This document shows, piece by piece, positions 46,413-55,232 of a DNA stretch of 64,000 bases. Position numbers and translations under genes: made by a program. The notes under the pieces are model-generated. The model did not search any database. It had not been told where the DNA came from and saw only the letters and a program-made list of their open reading frames with translations. Source of the stretch: an uncultured Christensenella sp. Its GTDB lineage: Bacteria; Bacillota; Clostridia; Christensenellales; Borkfalkiaceae. The stretch spans positions 1 to 64,000 of the forward strand of contig CAJTNY010000004.1 in NCBI GenBank assembly GCA_910577875.1. The letters are read 5' to 3'. Position 1 is the stretch's first letter, and every line of letters begins with the position of its first letter.

Positions 46413-47021
46413 TTATAACAGATGTTTTCTTATGGCTTTTATAGCGGTGTCGGCAATCAGTCTCGAACCGCGGTGCGTCGGATGAACCCCGTCCGCAGAA
46501 TACTGTTCATACGGAATTCTCTCTGCAACACCGTTAAACATTTCGTCGTAAGCGACAAATTCGTCCGCAAGATCGCCTGCAACTCTATCGAGAATTTCAA
46601 GTTCCTCGTTAAAAAATTTTCTCATTCTCAGTTTATCGGGTGCAGGCAGAAGAAACGGTTCAAGAAATATAACGACTATTCCAGCCGATTTAATACTCGT
46701 AATCAGAGTTTTTAAATCGTTTTCAAATTTTACCAAATCAAGATTTTTTCCGTCCCTGAATTTATGAATAACCTCGTTAATGCCTGCCATGATAACCACG
46801 GCGTCGGGACTAAGGTCGATAACGTCGCGCCGAACGCGCGCAAGCAAGTCGCTTACCTCATCTCCCGCGATACCTTTATTTATAAGTTCTATATCGGTAT
46901 CGGGATAAATAGGTCTGAGCTTGTCCGCAAGAATTTTCACGTAGCCGTTACCGAGCGAAGTTTCGTCGTCTCTGTCGCGTCCGCCGTCAGTTATGGAATC
47001 CCCTAAAAATACTATTTTCAT
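46413..47021 (-). CDS. SGNH/GDSL hydrolase
   Basis: This 202-residue, probably cytoplasmic esterase has the family blocks in order: block I VFLGDSITDGG with the nucleophile Ser, block II Gly in the LGNGYVK region, block III VIMAGINEV (Asn), and block V SADGVHPTH with the catalytic Asp-His. The likely substrates are acetylated sugars or short esters; this cannot be fixed from sequence. The start at 47021 (MKIVFLGDSI) is supported by AAAGGGA; the frame is open 16 codons further but with no ribosome site. Confidence 0.92.
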   Translation of the reverse strand: MKIVFLGDSITDGGRDRDDETSLGNGYVKILADKLRPIYPDTDIELINKGIAGDEVSDLLARVRRDVIDLSPDAVVIMAGINEVIHKFRDGKNLDLVKFENDLKTLITSIKSAGIVVIFLEPFLLPAPDKLRMRKFFNEELEILDRVAGDLADEFVAYDEMFNGVAERIPYEQYSADGVHPTHRGSRLIADTAIKAIRKHLL

Positions 47022-47112
47022 TTTTTCGTCCCTTTTTATTATTATACCGCAAAAACGTATTTTAAGCAAGCACGTATTATAAATTATTTTTTAAAAAGCG
47101 TGAAATAATGTT

Positions 47113-47141
47113 TTGACAAATGAATAATAATATGATATAGT
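47113..47141 (+). promoter_or_regulatory. Promoter of tRNA-Ser
   Basis: -35 TTGACA (47113-47118), 17-bp spacer, -10 TATAGT (47136-47141); transcription would begin near 47148, 7 nt before the mature tRNA. Confidence 0.8.
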
Positions 47142-47154
47142 TATTTAGCTTTAA

Positions 47155-47245
47155 GCGGACGTACCCAAGTGGCTCAAGGGGCTCCCCTGCTAAGGGAGTA
47201 GCGCGGGAAACTGCGGCGCGAGTTCAAATCTCGCCATCCGCGCCA
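47155..47245 (+). tRNA. tRNA-Ser (anticodon GCU)
   Basis: This is a class II tRNA of 91 nt with encoded CCA. Acceptor GCGGACG pairs with CATCCGC, leaving one C6-A67 mismatch. The anticodon stem CTCCC/GGGAG holds loop CTGCTAA, giving anticodon GCT (reads AGC/AGU). A long variable arm and the T arm GCGAG-TTCAAAT-CTCGC follow. A consensus promoter precedes it and a strong terminator follows 7 bp after the CCA. Confidence 0.96.
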
Positions 47246-47252
47246 AAAACGC

Positions 47253-47293
47253 ACTTAAACTTGCCAACCATTGGCAAGTTTAAGTCTTTTTTT
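47253..47293 (+). terminator. Terminator of tRNA-Ser
   Basis: A perfect 15-bp stem (47253-47267 with 47271-47285) with loop CCA, followed by C and seven T. Confidence 0.9.
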
Positions 47294-47375
47294 ATATAAA
47301 TCACTTTTAAATTCAAGATTTTGATAACGGCAATAACTTTTTTTTAATTTTGTATTGTTTTGTTTAGTTTTATAA

Positions 47376-47399
47376 TCTATTGATACCTCTATTGATACC
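47376..47399. repeat. Tandem 12-bp direct repeat downstream of tRNA-Ser
   Basis: TCTATTGATACC occurs twice back to back (47376-47387, 47388-47399) in a non-coding AT-rich stretch (47294-47440). Short tandem repeats near a tRNA can be integrase-binding or attachment remnants, but no integrase or duplicated tRNA end is visible. Confidence 0.6.
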
Positions 47400-47440
47400 G
47401 AAAAAAGCAATTTACTTATTATATAAAATATGGTAATAAA

Positions 47441-47467
47441 AAAAGCGCGGAATTATTCCGCGCTTTT
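47441..47467 (-). terminator. Terminator after the 103-residue membrane protein gene
   Basis: A perfect 12-bp stem AAAAGCGCGGAA / TTCCGCGCTTTT with loop TTA (TAA on the minus strand), flanked by A- and T-runs; it lies about 20 bp past the stop at 47488. Confidence 0.88.
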
Positions 47468-47487
47468 ACTATTTATTTATATTTTAT

Positions 47488-47799
47488 TTAATTCTCGCTG
47501 CACCAGATAATGAAATTTTTCTGTTCGGCGGCTTTGCGTAAAAGTTCAGCGGTTTCCATTTCGGCAGTCAGCCTGTACCCGCCTATCATACCCGCGACAG
47601 CGGAAATAAGAATAGTAAGAATTTTAATGATACACATAACTACCGTTCCGAACGTAGGTTCTGATATTATATCCAACGCAACAGACGCGGATATACACAC
47701 GCCTATTAACGCGGTAAACAAATACTGTACAGTTCTGAAATTCTCGTATTTAGCGGTATTTATCACTTCTGCGGGCGAAACTCTTCTGTCCGTTTTCAT
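47488..47799 (-). CDS. Small two-helix membrane protein, unknown function
   Basis: The 103-residue protein has a polar N-terminus, two membrane helices (about 23-48 and 50-75) and a charged C-terminal helix with AEMETAELLRKAAEQKNF. A solid terminator follows, which supports it being expressed. The ribosome site is weak (GCGAG 3 nt away, or AAAGGA further up beyond a small hairpin). I do not recognise the family. Confidence 0.6.
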   Translation of the reverse strand: MKTDRRVSPAEVINTAKYENFRTVQYLFTALIGVCISASVALDIISEPTFGTVVMCIIKILTILISAVAGMIGGYRLTAEMETAELLRKAAEQKNFIIWCSEN

Positions 47800-47878
47800 A
47801 CTCGCAGTTAAATAACTCTCGTTATTCCTTTTAAATTGGTAAGGGGCTTGGTAAAGCCCAAACCCCTATGAAAGCTAT

Positions 47879-48187
47879 TTAATTATTTAGTTTCGGGACT
47901 CTTTTCCCCGTCTCCTGTATCTTTTTAGGAGCAGACTGTTTTGCCAAAGCCGTAAGCGTTACGGTAGCCGCATATGTTTTAGTTGCGGCATTTGCAACGG
48001 TTATCGCAGTTTGTGAAACCGCATAACCTTCTGCGGATACAATCACTGTCGCCTCGCTTGCTCTGGGAAGAGTAAACGTATATGTACCGTCTTCGCGGTT
48101 TGCAACGGTTGCATAAACTCCGCCTTCACCTCGAACAACTACTTCTGCGTTATTCACAGCAGTCGAACCCGTAACGTTTACAGTCAG
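47879..48187 (-). CDS. Small beta-sandwich (carboxypeptidase-regulatory-like) protein with probable CTG start
   Basis: The 102 residues form a compact repeat-like beta domain (VTGSTAVNNAEVVVRGEGG, ANREDGTYTFTLPRA, VIVSAEGYAVSQ), typical of carboxypeptidase-regulatory or PEGA-like domains. There is no ATG. The best start is a CTG at 48187: AAAGGAG lies 7 nt upstream and the CTG overlaps the stop of the GH18 gene as CTGA. The frame continues upstream into the GH18 gene (open to 48253), so a -1 frameshift at the A6 run (48199-48204) making a GH18-domain fusion is the alternative. A cytoplasmic location would be odd for such a domain. Confidence 0.45.
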   Translation of the reverse strand: MTVNVTGSTAVNNAEVVVRGEGGVYATVANREDGTYTFTLPRASEATVIVSAEGYAVSQTAITVANAATKTYAATVTLTALAKQSAPKKIQETGKRVPKLNN

Positions 48188-49311
48188 TTTCGGGCTCCTT
48201 TTTTCAAAAACAATGCGGTAAAGACGGTTACCGTAACAGCCGATACGAAACACAGCGCAGCGGCGGAAACGATTAACGCGACGTTAACTTCTTTCTCCGC
48301 AGAAGTATCGGGCGCAATTAAAGGAGGAAACATTTCGCGTCTTATCAAGCTCAGTAAAGAATATTCTCCTTCCGCGTCCAAAGTAATTTCCCATATCATT
48401 ACTCCTCCGTATTCTTTTGCCAACCCGCACTTTTCACGCATAGAGTTCGCGCCCGTATAAGCAACACCCATATATTCGTCCGAATTGAAATTCGAAGTAT
48501 CCTTTTCTATAATTTTCGAAAACGATAAATAAGAATTCCAGTCGAGCGAGCCGTTCTCGTCGTAACCACGTCCGTAAAGCGGAACTCCGAGAACAAGTTT
48601 GTCTTTCGGGATTTTCTTTACTCCGTGAAAGTAATCGAGACATTCAACGGCAAATTCATAAGAAGAATGAGACTTTACTCCGCGCGAATCATCGTCGTAA
48701 GCCATAACGCTTACAAAATCGAACAACGCGAAAGTTTCCGCGTTCACGTTCCCTGCAACCCATTGCGCGGTCGCAGTGCTCAACTCCCAACCGCGCGCAT
48801 CGCAGATTTCACGGAGCGAAGAAACCCAAGCCCCGTAATTTTTCCAGATTGCGTCGTTTGAGCCGAGCTCAATATCGAGGTCTACCCCGTCGAGATTATA
48901 CTTTTCGCAGAAAGAAACTATTTTTTCATTCAATGAATTTATTTTATCGGAACCCGAAATCAATTCTCGGTACGCTTCTCCGTATCCGCCTCCGCCGAGA
49001 GCCGCAAATATCTTTACTCCGTTAGCGCGCGCTTTATCAACGACGGCTTTCATTTCGACGTATGGTATTCCGCAAGAGAGCGCGCCTCCTTTAACGTTGC
49101 AAAAAGCGATATTTATGTGCGTAAGCGCGGAGAAATCTATATTTTTATATTCACTATATGACCAATCGGGCAGATAACCGACAATTCTCGTTCGGCATTC
49201 TCTGTTTTCGTCCGCGTTTGCGCGTAAAGAACCGACAGAAAATAACGCGGCAACAAATACGCACGTCAGCAAAATAAATAACGGCGCCGATATAATTCGC
49301 AGTTTTTCCAT
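48184..49311 (-). CDS. Membrane-anchored GH18 hydrolase (chitinase/ENGase-like)
   Basis: This 375-residue enzyme has a signal peptide or N-terminal anchor, a GH18 domain (about 38-310) with the full catalytic motif DGVDLDIE (last Glu is the acid), and a C-terminal membrane helix followed by LKKGARN. GH18 enzymes cut chitin, peptidoglycan-related or N-glycan GlcNAc linkages; the spore-coat YaaH-type and ENGase-type cannot be separated here. Start: MEKLRIISAP at 49311 with GAAGGTG upstream; the frame is open 21 codons further into the lipase gene. It follows the lipase gene by 32 bp. Confidence 0.9.
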   Translation of the reverse strand: MEKLRIISAPLFILLTCVFVAALFSVGSLRANADENRECRTRIVGYLPDWSYSEYKNIDFSALTHINIAFCNVKGGALSCGIPYVEMKAVVDKARANGVKIFAALGGGGYGEAYRELISGSDKINSLNEKIVSFCEKYNLDGVDLDIELGSNDAIWKNYGAWVSSLREICDARGWELSTATAQWVAGNVNAETFALFDFVSVMAYDDDSRGVKSHSSYEFAVECLDYFHGVKKIPKDKLVLGVPLYGRGYDENGSLDWNSYLSFSKIIEKDTSNFNSDEYMGVAYTGANSMREKCGLAKEYGGVMIWEITLDAEGEYSLLSLIRREMFPPLIAPDTSAEKEVNVALIVSAAALCFVSAVTVTVFTALFLKKGARN

Positions 49312-49343
49312 TTTCAAACTTTCACCTTCTCGTCGGTTAAGAC

Positions 49344-50123
49344 TCAGAAACCGCGCCCGGACAAATCTTCGCACAGTTTTAAAAAAAACGCGTAAACTTT
49401 CTCACGTTTTTTCTTGGACGCCGAAAACCCCGTAATTTCCGAGTGAGAAATCGAATCTTCGGAAACGTGACCCTTATATTCCCCGAATTTCGAAGCCCCT
49501 ACCGATACAAGCCCGTCGGAACAGTCCTTTTCCCAACGCTTTGAAAATATCAACGGAATACCCATCAGAAAGTCGTCGCGGCTTCTTTTAAGAACTGCGG
49601 AATAGCTCTGACAGTATACTTTTTCAGAAAAGCCTAAGGTTTCTTCTTCAATGTCTTTGACCGTCTGCAATTGTTTGCATACAGTCAACGCGTCGGGATG
49701 CTTGTCGCCGAAAATTCTATACCATAAATTTACCCAGAACGCAAGAAACTTTTTCAGCCAATTCGGCAAGCCGTAAATTTTAGTAGCTATCTGCGAGCCT
49801 TTATGCGGAGTGCAGAGAGTGGTAAGCGATGCAACGGCGTCCTGCATTCCGAGCTCGGTTATCATATATTTCGAATCAAGCCCGCCTTTCGAATGCGCGA
49901 CAAGATTGACTTTTTCCGCACCGCTTTCGACCAAAACTCCGTTAACGAAATCTTTAAGCTGTTCGGCGTTGTTTTCTATCGAACCGAAACCGTCGACCTT
50001 CGCGTTATAAACCGCGTAGCCCTCTTTTTTTAATTTTTTCTCTATTCCGCCGAAACACCTGAAAAATTTAAAATCTTTTAAAGCTATTCCGTGGACGAGA
50101 ACTATCGGATACCTGCTCTTCAT
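49344..50123 (-). CDS. Alpha/beta hydrolase, triacylglycerol lipase-like
   Basis: This 259-residue, probably cytoplasmic lipase/esterase has the opening strand and oxyanion loop YPIVLVHGIALKD, the nucleophile elbow NLVAHSKGG (Ser in HSKGG), TLCTPHKGS after it as in bacterial lipases, the acid DGLVSV and a likely catalytic His in ISHSEITGF. It resembles the lipase class that acts on neutral lipids or lysophospholipids. AAAGG precedes the ATG by 8 nt. It is the first gene of a small unit with the GH18 hydrolase. Confidence 0.9.
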   Translation of the reverse strand: MKSRYPIVLVHGIALKDFKFFRCFGGIEKKLKKEGYAVYNAKVDGFGSIENNAEQLKDFVNGVLVESGAEKVNLVAHSKGGLDSKYMITELGMQDAVASLTTLCTPHKGSQIATKIYGLPNWLKKFLAFWVNLWYRIFGDKHPDALTVCKQLQTVKDIEEETLGFSEKVYCQSYSAVLKRSRDDFLMGIPLIFSKRWEKDCSDGLVSVGASKFGEYKGHVSEDSISHSEITGFSASKKKREKVYAFFLKLCEDLSGRGF

Positions 50124-50186
50124 ATATGAACCTTTATATTACTCAAACATTATACCACAAAAAAATTAAATATCAAGCTCGAAATT

Positions 50187-50221
50187 ATACGCCTCCGCGC
50201 AATAAATGCACGGAGGCGTAT
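50187..50221 (-). terminator. Terminator of the GH3-to-glf operon
   Basis: A perfect 11-bp stem ATACGCCTCCG (50187-50197) and complement (50211-50221) with a 13-base loop, lying 28 bp past the glf stop. Confidence 0.75.
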
Positions 50222-50248
50222 TTTGATAAGGAGACCTTGAACTGTATT

Positions 50249-51340
50249 CTAAATTAATTTTTCGCACATCTCCAATGCCTTTTCTATTACGGTATCCATA
50301 TTATAATATCTGTAATCCGCCAGTCGTCCGCCGAGAATATATCCTTTCTCCGAAGCCATAGCCTTGTATTTTTCCGCCAGAGAGTCGTTTTCGCCGTTAT
50401 TAACCGAATAATACGGCTCGCACCCCTCCTCCCAGGTTTTAGGATATTCCTTTGTTATAACGGTTTTAGGCTGTTTGCCGAATTCGAAATGCTTGTGCTC
50501 GATTATTCTTGTAAACGGAACTTCGTGCGAAGTATAGTTTATTACCGCATTGCCCTGATAGTTTTCGGTATCCAAAACTTCGGTTTTAAATTCCAAAGTT
50601 CTGTATTCAAGTTTGCCTAAACAGTAACCGAACAGTCTGTCCGTTGCACCCGTATAAACTATTTTATCGGCAAGAGCTTCCAGCTCATCCCTGTGCTCTA
50701 AAAAGTCGCAGTTAAGTTTAACTTCGCTGCCGCCCAAAAGCTTCTCTATAATCGGAGTATATCCGCCGACGGGAATACCCTGGTAAGGGTCGTCGAAATA
50801 ATTGTTATCGTAAGTAAATCTTACGGGCAAACGTTTAATAATGAAAGGCGGCAAATCTTTACAGCTCCTTCCCCACTGTTTTTCCGTATAATCCTTTACG
50901 AGTTGCAAATAAATATCTTCACCGACCATATTGACTGCTTGCTCTTCGAGGTTTTTCGGTTCGGATATTCCTGCTCTCTTTACTTGTTCCGCAATTTTCT
51001 CTTTAGCTTCGTCGGGAGTCTTTATTCCCCACATACGCGAAAACGTGTTCATATTGAACGGAAGATTATAAACTTCTCCGCGATAAAAAGCAACCGGCGA
51101 ATTTATATAGTGATTAAAATCGGCGAACTCGTTTACGTAATCCCAGACCTTTTTGTTTTTAGTGTGGAAAATATGCGCGCCATACTTGTGTACGGTTATA
51201 TTCTCTTGGGTTTCGGTATATACGTTTCCGCCGAGATGCCCGCGTTTTTCGACCACAAGGCATTTTTTACCTCTTTTCGTTGCTTCGTGCGCGAATACAG
51301 CTCCGAATAGCCCCGCGCCGACTATTAAATAATCGTACAT
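50249..51340 (-). CDS. glf: UDP-galactopyranose mutase
   Basis: This flavoenzyme (363 aa) converts UDP-galactopyranose to UDP-galactofuranose for surface glycans. It has the FAD-binding start LIVGAGLFGAVFAHEATKRG, the GGNVYTE segment, HKYGAHIFHT and the substrate-loop region YTEKQWGRSC, all characteristic of bacterial Glf. Start: ATG at 51340 with GGTG 6 nt upstream; the GTG three codons up is adjacent to the ribosome site and was rejected. It is the last gene of the operon that starts with GH3. Confidence 0.96.
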   Translation of the reverse strand: MYDYLIVGAGLFGAVFAHEATKRGKKCLVVEKRGHLGGNVYTETQENITVHKYGAHIFHTKNKKVWDYVNEFADFNHYINSPVAFYRGEVYNLPFNMNTFSRMWGIKTPDEAKEKIAEQVKRAGISEPKNLEEQAVNMVGEDIYLQLVKDYTEKQWGRSCKDLPPFIIKRLPVRFTYDNNYFDDPYQGIPVGGYTPIIEKLLGGSEVKLNCDFLEHRDELEALADKIVYTGATDRLFGYCLGKLEYRTLEFKTEVLDTENYQGNAVINYTSHEVPFTRIIEHKHFEFGKQPKTVITKEYPKTWEEGCEPYYSVNNGENDSLAEKYKAMASEKGYILGGRLADYRYYNMDTVIEKALEMCEKLI

Positions 51341-51376
51341 ATTATACACCTTTTTTATATACGTTTTTTAACGCAT

Positions 51377-52345
51377 TCACATCAACAGCGCCGCCGCACC
51401 GTAAGCTCCCGCCTTTCCGCCGAGTGAAGCTGTAACAACTTTAACCGGCGCGAAATCGGTTCCCGCGAAAATTTCTTCGTCCAAAAGTTTTTGAACGGGA
51501 ACAGTTAGCCTTTCTTTCTGTCCGCTGACGCCGCCTCCGAACATTACGACTTCGGGTCTGAAAACGTTCGCAATATTAGTTACGCCGATAGCAAGATGCT
51601 TTATGTACCAATCCACAACTCTTTTCGCCGCATCGTCGGTATCCGAATACTCGAAAGCGGTCAAGCCAGTAACAGTTTCGGGAGTGTATTTTTCCCACAT
51701 TGCCGAATTTGTATCAGCGCGCATCTCTTCGCGCGTTTTTCTCATTAATGCCGATGCGGAAGCATAACATTCGAAACAACCCTTGCGGCCGCAGGAACAA
51801 GGATATCCGTCGGTTTCTATAACGGTGTGACCTATTTCGGTACCGACCGATTTGCCGCCCTCAAACAACTGTCCGTCAACAACTATTCCTCCGCCCACGC
51901 CCGTTCCGAGCGTAACCAAAATACTGTCTTTATACTTTCTGCCTGCGCCGAACTTGGCTTCACCCAAAGCCGCCGCGTGTGCGTCATTGGTTATTTTTAC
52001 AGGCAACCCGATTTTGTCCGACACTTCCTTTTGCAGAGGGAAATATTTAAGTCCGAGGTTACCGGAAAAAACGACAAACCCGTTTTTACTGTCTATCAAT
52101 CCCGGACAACCTATACCGACGCCTTTTATGTCGGTCTTATAACCGCCGATAGTCTGTATCATTCTGTTTATGAGAGTTACTATGTTATCGCACATAGCCG
52201 AACCGCCATTTTCACAACCCGTTTCGATACAATCCTTACAAAGTTCGGTACCGTCGCCTCTCAAAATCATACCCTTTACGGACATTCCGCCAATGTCTAT
52301 TCCTATATACTTCTTTACACTGTTTCCTGTATCGGTAATTTTCAT
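51377..52345 (-). CDS. ROK family sugar kinase (glucokinase-like)
   Basis: The 322-residue kinase begins YIGIDIGGMSVKGMIL (phosphate loop), has ITNDAHAAALGEAKFGAG with the catalytic Asp, VTLGTGVGGGIV, and the ROK zinc motif GHTVIETDGYPCSCGRKGCFE (His plus three Cys). This arrangement fits bacterial ROK glucokinases; other hexoses or N-acetylhexosamines are possible. In this operon it could rephosphorylate sugars released by the GH3 enzyme. It follows the GT2 gene by 4 bp. Confidence 0.93.
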   Translation of the reverse strand: MKITDTGNSVKKYIGIDIGGMSVKGMILRGDGTELCKDCIETGCENGGSAMCDNIVTLINRMIQTIGGYKTDIKGVGIGCPGLIDSKNGFVVFSGNLGLKYFPLQKEVSDKIGLPVKITNDAHAAALGEAKFGAGRKYKDSILVTLGTGVGGGIVVDGQLFEGGKSVGTEIGHTVIETDGYPCSCGRKGCFECYASASALMRKTREEMRADTNSAMWEKYTPETVTGLTAFEYSDTDDAAKRVVDWYIKHLAIGVTNIANVFRPEVVMFGGGVSGQKERLTVPVQKLLDEEIFAGTDFAPVKVVTASLGGKAGAYGAAALLM

Positions 52346-52349
52346 ACGC

Positions 52350-53375
52350 TTATCCTAATTTTACTTTTTTACAAAGAATATTGTAGCCTTTACACATTAT
52401 CCAGCCCCTTAAACGCCAGGGCAGATAATTTACAACAGTTGCATAAGAACGGCTCCTCAGCCTTCTGTACAAAGCTTTATCTTTCTCTTTGATATGCAGC
52501 CACATTGCTTTTAACGCCCGCTTTCGCTCTGGCGAATACTCGGCACAGACGAATAACAGAGTCGTCATCATAAGAGCTTCGAGCGAATGCCACATATATT
52601 TTCTCAGCCCTTTAGGCATCTTTTTTATTTGAGCCCATGTATATGCGTCGGTCATTCTCAGCATTACTCTTATTTGTTGTTCGTATCTCTTTACGAAATT
52701 GGCTTTGTTTACCGACTGGTCGCTTCTGCCGATAAAATAATGATATAAATCAAGGTTAAGATAACAGATAGTCTGCATATACGGCAAAGGCTGATACGCG
52801 TAAATATTATCCACGTAAAAAGTGTGTTCGGGAAGAACCGTACCGCTTTGCAGTAACTTTTCACGCTTATAAAGCAAAGCGTGCATAAGCATCATATGCG
52901 AGTACCTGAATTTTTTAAGTCTATCCCAACCGCAGATTACGCCTTCGGGAAGTTTGTCCCCGTAAGCGCTCACGTGACGCTCATTTTTATAAACTTTATC
53001 GTAAATAAAATTAGTCACATACAAATCGGGCAGAGTGTTATCCGCTTGATGACGTTTTATTGTATCGAGAAGCTGTTTCAAAGCTTTTTCGTCAAGCCAG
53101 TCGTCCGAATCCACGACTTTATAATAAAGCCCCGACGCAAGCTTCAACCCCGCGTTTACGCCAGAACCGTGTCCGCCGTTCTCTTTGTCTATGACCTTGA
53201 CTATTTCTGGATATTCGGCGGCGTATCCGTTAGCTATTTGCAACGTACCGTCTTTCGAACCGTCGTTTACTATAATGATTTCTACGTCGCCGCCGCCCGT
53301 AAGCAAACTGTCTATACATTTTCGCATATAGTCCTGCGAATTGTAGCTAGGCACGGCAAAACTGATTAATTTCAT
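52350..53375 (-). CDS. Family 2 glycosyltransferase
   Basis: This 341-residue GT-A fold enzyme has the N-terminal FAVPSYNSQDYMRKCIDSLL, the nucleotide-binding IIIVNDGSKDGT, and the metal motif VDSDDW near residue 92. The C-terminal half is helical with no clear membrane span but several hydrophobic stretches. It probably transfers one sugar to a growing surface glycan; with glf nearby, a galactofuranosyl donor is possible but unproven. It lies 4 bp after the phosphatase gene. Confidence 0.9.
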   Translation of the reverse strand: MKLISFAVPSYNSQDYMRKCIDSLLTGGGDVEIIIVNDGSKDGTLQIANGYAAEYPEIVKVIDKENGGHGSGVNAGLKLASGLYYKVVDSDDWLDEKALKQLLDTIKRHQADNTLPDLYVTNFIYDKVYKNERHVSAYGDKLPEGVICGWDRLKKFRYSHMMLMHALLYKREKLLQSGTVLPEHTFYVDNIYAYQPLPYMQTICYLNLDLYHYFIGRSDQSVNKANFVKRYEQQIRVMLRMTDAYTWAQIKKMPKGLRKYMWHSLEALMMTTLLFVCAEYSPERKRALKAMWLHIKEKDKALYRRLRSRSYATVVNYLPWRLRGWIMCKGYNILCKKVKLG

Positions 53376-53379
53376 AATT

Positions 53380-54177
53380 TTATACCAGATATTTTTTCTT
53401 TAAAGTAATTATATCCTTATCGGTAACTTCTAAAACTTGTTTGCAATATTCCGTTATTCCGCCGTAACGGGCTTTCATATCGTTAATAACGGTTTCGAGA
53501 AATTCGCGTTTGGTACGCATAAAGCCGAAAAGTATTTTCTTTAACTTCAAAGAAACGGGAGCAATGGCAAGCACGAACCTGTTCAAAGAATATTTATTTC
53601 TCCAAAATTTCCGTGAAGCCAAATAGTCGGACAGAATCGTCTCTTCATCCGCGCCCAAAAGAGCTTCGACAAGCATAGCACAGATACCGCCTCTGTCTTT
53701 ACCGCTCGTACAATGCCACAAAACAGTCCCCTCTTCCTCAATTACAATACGAAGAAATTTTTTAAGTTCGTTCTGAGGCTGTTCGTTAAAAAGTATACTG
53801 CGGTAGGTTTCAATCATATAATTGTCCGCAGTTCCGAACTCTTCTTTAATGCGTCTGCTTTCTTTGAGCATGGTATGACGCATACTGCTGTCCGAGGTGA
53901 CACCGGGCGTAGAAGTGCACAATACGGGAAGCCAGACATAATTAATGCCGTCAATTTGCGTATCGGGGTGCTGCTGTCTTTCGGTACTTATACGAAGGTC
54001 GACGACAGTTGTGACTCCGATTTTTTTTATTGCGTTAATTGTGCAGGCAGGCAAATCGGAAAGCTTACCGCTGCGGATAAGCTTTCCTCTTTTTATTTCC
54101 CGCCCGTCAGACGTCGGCAAACCGCCAATGTCGCGGGTGTTATTCAATTTTTTAAGCTTTAAACGCTTAATAACCAT
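53380..54177 (-). CDS. Tyrosine-protein phosphatase-like protein
   Basis: This 265-residue protein belongs to the bacterial tyrosine phosphatase family resembling Y_phosphatase3. Its N-terminus has NNTRDIGGL and LIRSGKLSDL, and the catalytic P-loop is HCTSGKDR (Cys156, Arg162), with a likely acid in the TVVDLRISTE/PDTQ part. Such enzymes act on phosphotyrosine or phosphoinositides, and often regulate polysaccharide export. The gene start shares one base with the stop of the GtrA-like gene (TAATG). Confidence 0.88.
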   Translation of the reverse strand: MVIKRLKLKKLNNTRDIGGLPTSDGREIKRGKLIRSGKLSDLPACTINAIKKIGVTTVVDLRISTERQQHPDTQIDGINYVWLPVLCTSTPGVTSDSSMRHTMLKESRRIKEEFGTADNYMIETYRSILFNEQPQNELKKFLRIVIEEEGTVLWHCTSGKDRGGICAMLVEALLGADEETILSDYLASRKFWRNKYSLNRFVLAIAPVSLKLKKILFGFMRTKREFLETVINDMKARYGGITEYCKQVLEVTDKDIITLKKKYLV

Positions 54178-55232
54178 TACAATGCTCTTGCAGCATTGTA
54201 AGCAACTTCCTTTTCTTCTCTTGCTTGGATTGCAATTACTGCGTTTTCAAAAGCTTTTTCTATTTTTGCGGGATACAATTCTTTGTCTTCCGCTTTAAGT
54301 TTGGGATTTTCGGAAGCTTTGACAATCGCGTTATACTTCATAACCGCCGCATTGACCTGCGATTTCGCTTTGAAATATTCCTTTTCCGCATTGGACTTCG
54401 TCGCCTTATCTTCCCAAAGCTTCATATTATTTTCGGCTTTAACGATTTTCTCGGTAGACGCATTTTTAGCGACGAGTTTTTCGTACTTAGCCTTGGAGCT
54501 TTTTGCCATCTTGTTATTATCGGGGAAGATAATAAGGAAGATAAAGAAGAATATCGCCATAGAAACGCCGCCCGTAAGCACCGTCTTTATTAAACCTGCA
54601 ACAACATCAAGTCCTGCGCTCTGATACCAGCCCCAGTGGGTAAAGAATACATTGCAAATACCCCATACAGCATTCGTGAATACGGAAACGAGCACCCAGC
54701 CGATGAAATACCACATTGCCTGCAACCAGGGATTACCGTGAGAACGGTAAGTAATATTTCTTTGAAGAGGGAAGTTTATGCACTGCGCCGTGAACACCGC
54801 AATTTCAAACGCGATGAAGTATCCCCAGCCGTTATTATCACCGAATATTACGTATGACGCGCCGTTATTGGTAAACGAACCCAAAGTTATATCGGGCCAT
54901 CCTACAGTTATTTTCGGGAAGACGCTTTGGGGGAACGCATAAGGCAGGAATGTCATAACTATAAACTGCCAAATCGTGACAGCTTGCGAGAAAACGACAA
55001 GGAAGAAAATCTTATAAATCAAATCCGAGCCTTTGGGGTGTTTGTCGCAAAAACCATACCAGCTTCCGAGCCACCAACGACCTATTTTCTGAAAAAATCT
55101 CAAAAAACCGTTCTTCGAAAGAGGTTTAACCTGCTTTTGTAAATCCTCAACGGTATACATGCTCGTATCTACCGATACGGGCTCCGCCGCCGCTTCCGCA
55201 ACTGCGGCGGTTTCTTTTACTTCTTCACTCAT
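54177..55232 (-). CDS. GtrA-like membrane protein with helical C-terminal tail
   Basis: The 351-residue protein has four or five membrane helices between residues 70 and 245. QCINFPLQRNITYRSHGNP is close to the conserved loop of GtrA-type proteins (flippase-like or partner proteins for lipid-linked sugars), though the match is not full. Residues 250-351 are a charged, Lys/Ala-rich helical tail likely in the cytoplasm. It overlaps the GH3 gene by 4 bp and the phosphatase gene by 1 bp, so the three are translationally coupled. Confidence 0.7.
   Translation of the reverse strand: MSEEVKETAAVAEAAAEPVSVDTSMYTVEDLQKQVKPLSKNGFLRFFQKIGRWWLGSWYGFCDKHPKGSDLIYKIFFLVVFSQAVTIWQFIVMTFLPYAFPQSVFPKITVGWPDITLGSFTNNGASYVIFGDNNGWGYFIAFEIAVFTAQCINFPLQRNITYRSHGNPWLQAMWYFIGWVLVSVFTNAVWGICNVFFTHWGWYQSAGLDVVAGLIKTVLTGGVSMAIFFFIFLIIFPDNNKMAKSSKAKYEKLVAKNASTEKIVKAENNMKLWEDKATKSNAEKEYFKAKSQVNAAVMKYNAIVKASENPKLKAEDKELYPAKIEKAFENAVIAIQAREEKEVAYNAARAL

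Noticed and set aside
54225..54624. Plus-strand frames opposite the GtrA-like gene
   Set aside because: They mirror a Lys/Ala-rich coding region and have no ribosome sites.
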